Shown piece by piece: positions 16,438-21,547 of a DNA stretch of 29,673 bases. A model generated the notes under the pieces. That model made no database searches, was not told the DNA's origin, and saw only the letters and a list, made by a program, of their open reading frames with translations. Source of the DNA: JAAYDY01 sp964500225 (lineage in GTDB: Bacteria; Planctomycetota; Phycisphaerae; FEN-1346; JAACEH01). The position numbers and the translations under genes are program-made. How positions within the stretch are numbered: position 1 is the stretch's first letter; each line of letters opens with the position of its first letter. Location of the stretch: positions 1-29,673 of the forward strand of contig CAZCOA010000036.1 in assembly GCA_964500225.1 (NCBI GenBank). Direction: 5' to 3'.

Positions 16438-17595
16438 CTACTGGAGCGGCGATCCGGTCATCGCGACCCGATCCAGTGCCGGAACCAGGATCACTTGCCC
16501 GACCGACAGATCGTTCGGCGACGACATCTTGTCGCGGTTCAGCTCGTAAATCTCCTTCCAGCGGTCGGGGCTCGACAGAACCCGCCGCGAGATCACGTAA
16601 AGCGAGTCGCCCGGCTGCACCCGGTAGATGCTTGTCGGACGGTTGCTGTTCGAGACGAATCCTGCCGCTTCCTCCAGGGCCCGCTCCAGCGCCGAACCGT
16701 CCGAATGCGCCGCCACCCGCACCGGCTCCTGCGGAATCGTCAACGTCTGGCCGATCCGCAGCGATGTCGGACTCACGTTTCCGTTGGCCTTGCTGATCAG
16801 TTCCCACTTCTTCGACGTACCCAGCAGCTTCTGGCTGATCGTGCCGAGCGTATCGCCCGCCTGGACCACATAGGTCCGCGGCGCGGCGGCCGCAGGCGGA
16901 GTCTGCGACGACTGCGGCGCCACAGGCCCCATCTCGCCGTCGGCCAGACGCACCGGCTGAGGCGCGGCCGGAGGCTCGATCACCGGAATCACGATCTTCA
17001 TACCCGTCTTCAGCCGCTTCGGGTCGCGGAGCTCGGGGTTCGCGTCCGCGATGCGCTGCCACAGACCGCCCTTGCCCGGGCCGAATTCCTTCTCGGCGAT
17101 CCGGTACAGGCTGTCTCCGGCCGCCACTGTATAGGTCCTCGTGGCCGGAGGCGTCACGTCATTTCCGCCGGCCGTCTTGGTCTCGGTTGACGGGCCTGCC
17201 GGAGGCACGGCGGTTTCGCCGCCATTGTCATTGCCCGCGGCAAGGCGCTCCTCGCCCGTCAGCGGCCGCTGCACCACAAACAGGCCGGTCTCTTCGGGCG
17301 ACTGGCCCGCAGCACTGCCGGGCGTTTCCGTCACGCTCGGACCGTCGGCGATGGGAAGGGCTCTGTCCGCCCCGCGCTCGGCGGCGACGTCGGCCACCCG
17401 CTGTGGAGGAATCGTACCGCCGCCGGCGTTGGGCTGAGGTTGCGGCTGAGGCTGCGGCTGCTGCGACAACTGTACGCCGAGGTTGTCCTCCACCGGCGCC
17501 AGAGACTCGCCCGCCAACTGCGCCTGAAGAATGAATGCGAATGTAAGAATAATGCCCGTTGCCACCAACAGCCCTATTTTCGTCTCCCGAGACAC
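16438..17595 (-). CDS. Membrane-anchored protein with three LysM domains, inside the dcw cluster
   Basis: 385 residues. A membrane span at about 8-26 is followed by a Pro/Gln-rich linker with a QP repeat at 46-55 and about 100 low-complexity residues. Three LysM modules lie at about 154-204 (TYTVAAGDSLYRIA), 241-288 (TYVVQAGDTLGTIS) and 323-372 (IYRVQPGDSLYVIS). LysM binds the GlcNAc-containing glycan backbone of peptidoglycan. The protein is therefore likely to be held in the inner membrane and to touch the wall from the periplasmic side. No catalytic domain is visible. The GTG at 17595 is supported by GGAGG 6 bases upstream. It sits between rsmH and ftsL, 51 bases before the latter. A role in division is inferred from position only. 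Confidence 0.88.
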   Translation of the reverse strand: MSRETKIGLLVATGIILTFAFILQAQLAGESLAPVEDNLGVQLSQQPQPQPQPQPNAGGGTIPPQRVADVAAERGADRALPIADGPSVTETPGSAAGQSPEETGLFVVQRPLTGEERLAAGNDNGGETAVPPAGPSTETKTAGGNDVTPPATRTYTVAAGDSLYRIAEKEFGPGKGGLWQRIADANPELRDPKRLKTGMKIVIPVIEPPAAPQPVRLADGEMGPVAPQSSQTPPAAAAPRTYVVQAGDTLGTISQKLLGTSKKWELISKANGNVSPTSLRIGQTLTIPQEPVRVAAHSDGSALERALEEAAGFVSNSNRPTSIYRVQPGDSLYVISRRVLSSPDRWKEIYELNRDKMSSPNDLSVGQVILVPALDRVAMTGSPLQ

Positions 17596-17693
17596 AGCCT
17601 TCCTCCCTTGGTTTCAGCCTGATCTCTCAGGCCGGTACGTCACACGGCGACCATTCCGGCGAGTGAACCTGACGACCCGTAGCTATCGTTTCC

Positions 17694-17713
17694 CCTGCCC
17701 GACCCGCGGCAGG
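17694..17713 (-). other. Stem-loop between rsmH and the LysM gene
   Basis: CCTGCC and GGCAGG form a 6-bp stem with an 8-base loop, 24 bases after the rsmH stop in the 141-base intergenic space. No T-run follows, so termination is doubtful. An RNA-processing or stability role is possible. Confidence 0.3.
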
Positions 17714-17736
17714 ACCCCTGTCGTGGAGCCTCCGGC

Positions 17737-18669
17737 TCACTGTGTACTGTGATGCTGTCCCGACCCGGCGGGCCGCCGGGCCGCCCTCAACTTCGCACTG
17801 CGACTTCGCGGATTGGCCGCTTCTTCCTGCGCGCTGGGAACAATCGGTTTACGGGTAAGCAACTCGATGGCTCCTTCGGCAGCCAGCCGCCTGAACGTCG
17901 TCTTCACGATGCGATCTTCCAGGCTGTGAAAACTGATAATCGCCACACGTCCCCCAGGGTTCAGCCGCTCGACCACCGCGTCGCAGAATCGCTGAAGACT
18001 CTCCATTTCCTCGTTCACCGCGATACGAAGCGCCATGAAGCACTTCGTCGCGGGATGAATTCGTTGCCAGCGACCCCGGTACCGTTGCCCCTGCGCCGAA
18101 ACGATCAGTTCCGCCAACTGCCCGGTCGTCTCGATGCGTCCGCCGCGACGAGCCTCCACCAGACGCCGTGCGATGCGACGGCTGTTGCGTTCCTCACCGT
18201 ACTTGTAAAACAGATCGGCCAACTCGCGTTCATCCAGCTCGTTGACCAGGTCGGCGGCCGTCGGGCCGCCGCGAACATCCATCCGCATGTCCAGCGGCTC
18301 ATCGTACTGAAACGAGAAGCCGCGGCCGCTCGGCCCCAATTGAAAGCTCGACACGCCCAGATCCAGCAGAGCCGCATCCACCGCCGCCACGCCCAGGTCG
18401 TCGAGCACACGCTGGAAGTTGGCGAAATTCTCCTGCCGCAACACACTGCGACCCGGGCAGCCGGCCAGCCGCAATGCGGCCGTCTCCAGCGCCCCGGCGT
18501 CGCGGTCCAAACCGATCAGCCGCCCGTCGGGTCCAATGCGCTCCAGCATCGCCAGGGCGTGGCCTCCGCCGCCCACGGTGCCGTCGAGCACCACCTCGCC
18601 CGGCCGCAGAGACAACACATCCAGAGTTTCGTTGAGCAGAACTGGGAGATGTTCGCCATGGTAGGGCAT
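17737..18669 (-). CDS. rsmH: 16S rRNA (cytosine-1402-N4)-methyltransferase RsmH (MraW)
   Basis: 310 residues, normal length. RsmH uses S-adenosylmethionine to methylate N4 of C1402 in the decoding centre of 16S rRNA. The N-terminal HLPVLLNETLDVL and the SAM-binding DGTVGGGGHA at 29-38 are typical. So are LLDLGVSSFQLGPSGRGFSF, PLDMRMD, the internal helical domain ending RGRWQRIHPATKCFMALRIAVN, and ISFHSLEDRIVK. The C-terminus has the usual KPIVPS...NPRSRSAKLRAAR. It is the expected second conserved gene of the dcw cluster after mraZ, although a small gene separates the two here. Confidence 0.96.
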   Translation of the reverse strand: MPYHGEHLPVLLNETLDVLSLRPGEVVLDGTVGGGGHALAMLERIGPDGRLIGLDRDAGALETAALRLAGCPGRSVLRQENFANFQRVLDDLGVAAVDAALLDLGVSSFQLGPSGRGFSFQYDEPLDMRMDVRGGPTAADLVNELDERELADLFYKYGEERNSRRIARRLVEARRGGRIETTGQLAELIVSAQGQRYRGRWQRIHPATKCFMALRIAVNEEMESLQRFCDAVVERLNPGGRVAIISFHSLEDRIVKTTFRRLAAEGAIELLTRKPIVPSAQEEAANPRSRSAKLRAARRPAGSGQHHSTQ

Positions 18670-18745
18670 GCCGTCCGCGCGTTTCGGCGAATACTCATTA
18701 CAACCGCGTGTCTGTCACAAGAGCGGAAAACCGCCCGGTCCGTCT

Positions 18746-19006
18746 CTAGTGCACGCCCGTCTGCAAACCGCTGCCGACTTCCAGACGCGCCAGCAGGTCC
18801 TGGATGTCCTGCGACACGCCGATGTCGGCAAAGACCGGCCCCAGTGCCCGGACACGGTCCACGCGACCGACCAGGTCCGTCAACTGGCTGACCAGCATCG
18901 CCGTCTCTTCCGACGACAGGTCCTCAGCCAGCGGATCGTTGTGGAGCACTCGCCTCACCGCGTCCAAGGAACCCCTGTCCACGCACATCTTGTTCCGTGC
19001 CTTCAT
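18746..19006 (-). CDS. Small unknown protein between mraZ and rsmH
   Basis: 86 residues, not recognised. The sequence is soluble, charged and probably helical (AVRRVLHNDPLAEDLSSEETAMLVSQ, quoted in part, then DLVGRVDRVRALGPVFADIG), with regular Leu/Val spacing that looks like real coding. The ATG at 19006 is preferred because a GGTGGGTGAAGG purine stretch lies just before it. An in-frame GTG at 19015 is the alternative, and the frame stays open still further upstream into mraZ. Its place between mraZ and rsmH is unusual, since these are normally adjacent. There is no membrane segment or signal peptide. Function is unknown. A division or RNA-binding role would be guesswork. Confidence 0.6.
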   Translation of the reverse strand: MKARNKMCVDRGSLDAVRRVLHNDPLAEDLSSEETAMLVSQLTDLVGRVDRVRALGPVFADIGVSQDIQDLLARLEVGSGLQTGVH

Positions 19007-19072
19007 TGCCTTCACCCACCTTTGTACCGCAGGCCTGCCTGCCCAAACGGTCCGATCCGTCGCAAAACCATC

Positions 19073-19110
19073 CTTCAGGGCCGCCTCCGCTTCCGGAAGC
19101 GACCCTGAAG
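19073..19110 (-). promoter_or_regulatory. Nested inverted repeat just downstream of mraZ, candidate attenuator
   Basis: CTTCAGGG (19073-19080) and CCCTGAAG (19103-19110) form a perfect 8-bp outer stem. The interior contains a perfect 14-base palindrome, CGCTTCCGGAAGCG (19088-19101). On the minus strand the structure begins a few bases after the mraZ stop and is followed by GATGGTTTTG, a short T-run. A 14-codon frame starting at ATG 19119, overlapping the mraZ stop as ATGA, runs through the whole structure and stops at 19075. The position suggests a terminator, attenuator or processing site that separates mraZ expression from the rest of the cluster. Confidence 0.5.
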
Positions 19111-19115
19111 AGGGG

Positions 19116-19592
19116 TCATGAGGATGATGACGGCTTGCCTTCCTGCCGCGCCGTGTTGAACGCGTCGCGGGCCATCTCGTCGTGCGAAGCGAAGTTGCTG
19201 TTGACGAACTGCTCCCACCGCGCCCGATCCCACAACTCCAGATGATCCCGGACGCCGATGATCGCCACATCGCTGCCGATGCCCGTCCGCTTCAGCATGA
19301 TCTCGGGAATCAGCACGCGACCCAGGCGGTCCGCCTCGACATGAGCGCTGAGAGCAAAGTGCAGCCGGTCGTAGTCGCGAACATTCTTCAGGCTGAACAA
19401 CTCGGCCTGACGATCGCCCGCCAGCCGCTCGAACGTCGCCGGCGTGTAGAGGGAAATGGTGCTGTCGAAACCCGGAACCAGGTACCAGCCCTGACCTTCT
19501 ACGGTCACGTCAACGCCATCGCGAATCTTGCCTGGGATGACCAGGCGATTCTTGGCGTCGAGGTGATAGTAGAATTCCCCGGTGAACAGCAC
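19116..19592 (-). CDS. mraZ: MraZ transcriptional regulator
   Basis: 158 residues. MraZ is a DNA-binding protein of the AbrB/SpoVT fold that in E. coli represses the dcw operon by binding short direct repeats before its own gene. The two half-sites of the fold are visible: LDAKNRLVIPGKIR near residues 11-24 and EADRLGRVLIPEIML near 86-100. The GTG at 19592 gives MLFTGEFYYHLDAKNR, the usual family start, with GGGAGG 7 bases upstream. A GTG at 19607 would add five residues without that support. The C-terminal tail is extended and ends in four Ser. It is the first gene of the cluster. CCAC/GTGG repeats in its promoter are probable self-binding sites. Confidence 0.94.
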   Translation of the reverse strand: MLFTGEFYYHLDAKNRLVIPGKIRDGVDVTVEGQGWYLVPGFDSTISLYTPATFERLAGDRQAELFSLKNVRDYDRLHFALSAHVEADRLGRVLIPEIMLKRTGIGSDVAIIGVRDHLELWDRARWEQFVNSNFASHDEMARDAFNTARQEGKPSSSS

Positions 19593-19593
19593 T

Positions 19594-19617
19594 CCACAGC
19601 CTCCCACACCCTACCAC
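19594..19617 (-). promoter_or_regulatory. Three GTGG repeats at 10-base spacing, probable MraZ operator overlapping the mraZ start
   Basis: On the minus strand GTGG occurs at 19614-19617, 19604-19607 and 19594-19597, an exact 10-base period. MraZ of E. coli is known to bind TGGGN elements separated by 5 bases, which is the same period. The array encloses the GGGAGG ribosome site (19600-19605) and ends two bases before the GTG start, so bound protein would lie over the ribosome-site DNA, downstream of the promoter. Confidence 0.6.
19600..19605 (-). promoter_or_regulatory. Ribosome binding site that selects the mraZ GTG start
   Basis: GGGAGG on the minus strand with a 7-base spacer to GTG 19592. 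It lies inside the region between the second and first GTGG repeats. Confidence 0.65.
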
Positions 19618-19654
19618 TGGCGCGATATTCTTCGGCTTTCGATGATAGTATCTA

Positions 19655-19678
19655 CCACTTTTTCCCACCGCCTGTCAA
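19655..19678 (-). promoter_or_regulatory. mraZ promoter with two GTGG repeats in its spacer
   Basis: A perfect -35 hexamer, TTGACA, lies at 19678-19673 on the minus strand after a run of nine T (19677-19685, sharing two bases). GTGG repeats at 19668-19665 and 19658-19655 are again 10 bases apart. They fall in the 18-base spacer before a weak -10 candidate, TAGATA, at 19654-19649. TACTAT a few bases further on matches better but the spacing would be 22. MraZ bound here would block RNA polymerase. The -10 element is the least certain part. Confidence 0.5.
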
Positions 19679-19685
19679 AAAAAAA

Positions 19686-20137
19686 GAGCCGGAAAACTTT
19701 GCGCATTTTGTCGTCAAAACGCGCTAACTCGTCGCTTGACACAACCCGTGCCACGCTCTGGGGCATGTGCCCACAACCAGGGCCTTCGAGAGTTGATCGC
19801 GTCGCTGGCGACCTGGGAGAAATTCCGTCGGCGGCGTAACCGTGGCGGTCTTCCACCGTTTGCCACCAGAAGATACCAAGGTCACTTGCCAAAGATCAGG
19901 CGGATCGGCAAGGCGCAGCCAGATGGCTCAACCACCGACGGCCCTCTGCTTGCGGTCGCCTGGAAAACGCCTCGCGCTGAGTGACACGAAGATGCCGATG
20001 ATCGCCCTTTTGGTAGATATATCGACCAACTGCCGAGGCGGCATCATGCCATTTCGCGACATTCTTGATAGTGAGAGCGATTTTTCTGCGGTCGGGACGC
20101 CGTTGAACGCACTGGGGGGCCGGCGTCGGAAAACAGA
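19686..20137. other. Non-coding stretch between the mraZ promoter and the PEP-CTERM terminator
   Basis: No convincing gene on either strand. Open frames here start with TTG or have no family signal or ribosome site. The one item of note is a near-perfect 20-base palindrome at 20010-20029, listed separately. I see no tRNA-like fold or repeat array. Confidence 0.6.
20010..20029. promoter_or_regulatory. 20-base near-perfect palindrome, possible operator
   Basis: TTGGT and ACCAA flank GATATATC, itself a perfect palindrome, with a single mismatched pair (A/G). The two-fold symmetry over about two helical turns is what a dimeric regulator would bind. No promoter or gene start is close enough to say what it would control. 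Confidence 0.3.
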
Positions 20138-20197
20138 CGGGCTCGGCAGACCCCCGCGCGGCCGAAGCCGCACGTTGCTCAAGGTCTGCCGAGCCCG
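20138..20197 (-). terminator. Strong nested hairpin after the PEP-CTERM gene, probable terminator
   Basis: CGGGCTCGGCAGACC (20138-20152) and GGTCTGCCGAGCCCG (20183-20197) pair perfectly over 15 bp. The 30-base loop holds a second hairpin, GCGGC/GCCGC, whose loop reads TTCG in minus-strand RNA: a C(UUCG)G tetraloop, which is very stable only in that orientation. It begins 49 bases after the stop of the PEP-CTERM gene and is followed by TCTGTTTTCC. The T-tail is short, so termination might be imperfect or might need Rho. Confidence 0.7.
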
Positions 20198-20245
20198 GTG
20201 GAACGGTTCATCACCAGGTCGGCGATGCCGACATGTCGCGACCGC

Positions 20246-20902
20246 TTACCGTCGGCGACGCGTCAGGATCGTCGCCAGGCCGAAGCCGAGCAGCGCGATG
20301 GTGGCCGGCTCGGGAACGGCGATGCTGCCGGCCGTGGGGCCATCGCCCGCGCCGGAACTCTGAATCAGGGCGTCGAAGTTGATCAGCGGATCAATCGTCA
20401 GCACCAACGAGAAGGCCGCATGTCCCGCGGCCGCCAGATCCAGCAGCGTCTGGGCGGTCGGGTTGTTCATGGCCGTGATGCCCGTGATGTCTGAAAGGTC
20501 CCCGTCCACATCCAGATTTACGCCCGTGCCGTTGACGATCACCAGGTTGCCCACGGTCAGCGTGCCGGCGATGTACTGCGTCGTCTGCGTGGCGTCCCAG
20601 ATGCCGAAGGCGGCCGTGTCCACGGTGAATCCATAGGTCACGATGTTCATGCCCAGGACATTGACCTGCGTGCGGCTGGCCGTGTTGATCGTCAGGTCGT
20701 CGATGGTCACCACGTAGCCCACAATGTCATTGGCGTTGGAACTGCTGGTCACTACCAGACTGTCGAACGACAGCACGCCGCCCGACGAAAGCCGGTACCC
20801 GTCGCCGCCGGCATTGGCAAAATCCAACGTCACGAGCGATGCCTGAGCGCCGCCGACCCCCAGAACCAACAGAGCAAAAAGACCGACAGCCACCTTTTTC
20901 AT
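20246..20902 (-). CDS. PEP-CTERM secreted protein
   Basis: 218 residues. An N-terminal signal peptide (MKKVAVGLFALLVLGVGG then AQAS) is followed by a Gly/Ser/Thr/Asn-rich, beta-strand-rich body with no known enzyme motif. The C-terminal sorting tag is VPEPATIALLGFGLATIL and then RRRR: the PEP motif, a hydrophobic helix and a basic cluster. In the exosortase system this tag sends the protein through the inner membrane and is cut off for anchoring or release. The exosortase is not in this window. The ATG at 20902 follows a GGGGGTTAAGG stretch. The gene stands alone, with long non-coding DNA on both sides, so it is probably a single-gene unit. Confidence 0.92.
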   Translation of the reverse strand: MKKVAVGLFALLVLGVGGAQASLVTLDFANAGGDGYRLSSGGVLSFDSLVVTSSSNANDIVGYVVTIDDLTINTASRTQVNVLGMNIVTYGFTVDTAAFGIWDATQTTQYIAGTLTVGNLVIVNGTGVNLDVDGDLSDITGITAMNNPTAQTLLDLAAAGHAAFSLVLTIDPLINFDALIQSSGAGDGPTAGSIAVPEPATIALLGFGLATILTRRRR

Positions 20903-21547
20903 GCCTTAACCCCCGAAATATCCCTACAGAAAGGAGCCTTTGCGCAAACCCGCGCAGCAAGGCAATCCACAGAGTCCCAGCACACGGACAATAAACACGG
21001 CACCGGGCACAATCCCGCTCAGCAAGGCACACCACATGCTGTCAAGACAAGGTGTTGAGAGATGGTTTTAAGAAAAACTGCTTCGAGAGATGGCGTAGAG
21101 CCTGAATACTCCCCCGAGTACGTCCCAGAAATATACCTCAAGGTTCATCGACAGTCAAGGCGACCCGGCTGAAGTCCGAGCCGAATCTGTAGCCTTGGCA
21201 AAATAGGGCGGTTTTGCCGACCCCGCCACCCCTTACACGGCACGGGCCACACAGACCCAATACCCGACACGTCGGCCAGTACCGGTGACGACGCAAATCC
21301 TTGCTACCAATGGTGAAAATAAGACGCCACGGCCGATGCCGAGCCGATGTCAAGGAGAGGCCCACCCTGTCAAGTCGGCGCTGCCGGGGAGCCAGGCTTA
21401 CGGCGGACCGTCCTCGAAAAAAGCGAGCAAAAATTAAAGAAAAATTCGGGATTCAGTTGCCGCAGCGCAGTTATCGGACGACGCTCTTGCCGCCTGGGAC
21501 GGAAGGTCACGGTCCTCCCATCAGGCAGCGGCCGTGCAGACTGTCGG
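20903..21547. other. Non-coding stretch upstream of the PEP-CTERM gene
   Basis: 645 bases with no gene that I can support. On the minus strand TTGACA occurs near 21043-21038 without a matching -10. The stretch contains a pair of 23-base imperfect direct repeats (20949-20971 and 21014-21036, listed separately). It also has a 9-base direct repeat GAGAGATGG at 21057-21065 and 21085-21093, and an AAAGG/CCTTT inverted repeat near 20930-20941. It is locally less GC-rich than the genes around it. Confidence 0.55.
20949..21036. repeat. Pair of 23-base imperfect direct repeats before the PEP-CTERM gene
   Basis: Copies at 20949-20971 and 21014-21036 share the pattern CCCGC-CAGCAAGGCA-CCACA with three mismatches, and their starts lie 65 bases apart. 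They lie about 50-130 bases upstream of the PEP-CTERM start codon. They could be regulator sites or the trace of an old duplication. The flanking bases do not match. Confidence 0.5.

Noticed and set aside
17437..17466. Short tandem repeat in the LysM gene considered as a separate repeat element
   Set aside because: It is simply the coding sequence of a Gln-Pro linker, in frame and within one gene.
19677..19685. Run of nine T on the minus strand upstream of mraZ, considered as a terminator tail
   Set aside because: No GC-rich stem precedes it on that strand. It more likely forms the A/T-rich upstream part of the mraZ promoter.
19611..19892. 93-residue minus-strand frame upstream of mraZ
   Set aside because: It starts with TTG, has no ribosome site and would cover the mraZ promoter and operator repeats. 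The sequence shows no family signal.
19928..20182. 84-residue minus-strand frame in the intergenic region
   Set aside because: TTG start inside the terminator hairpin, Arg/Pro-rich composition, no ribosome site.
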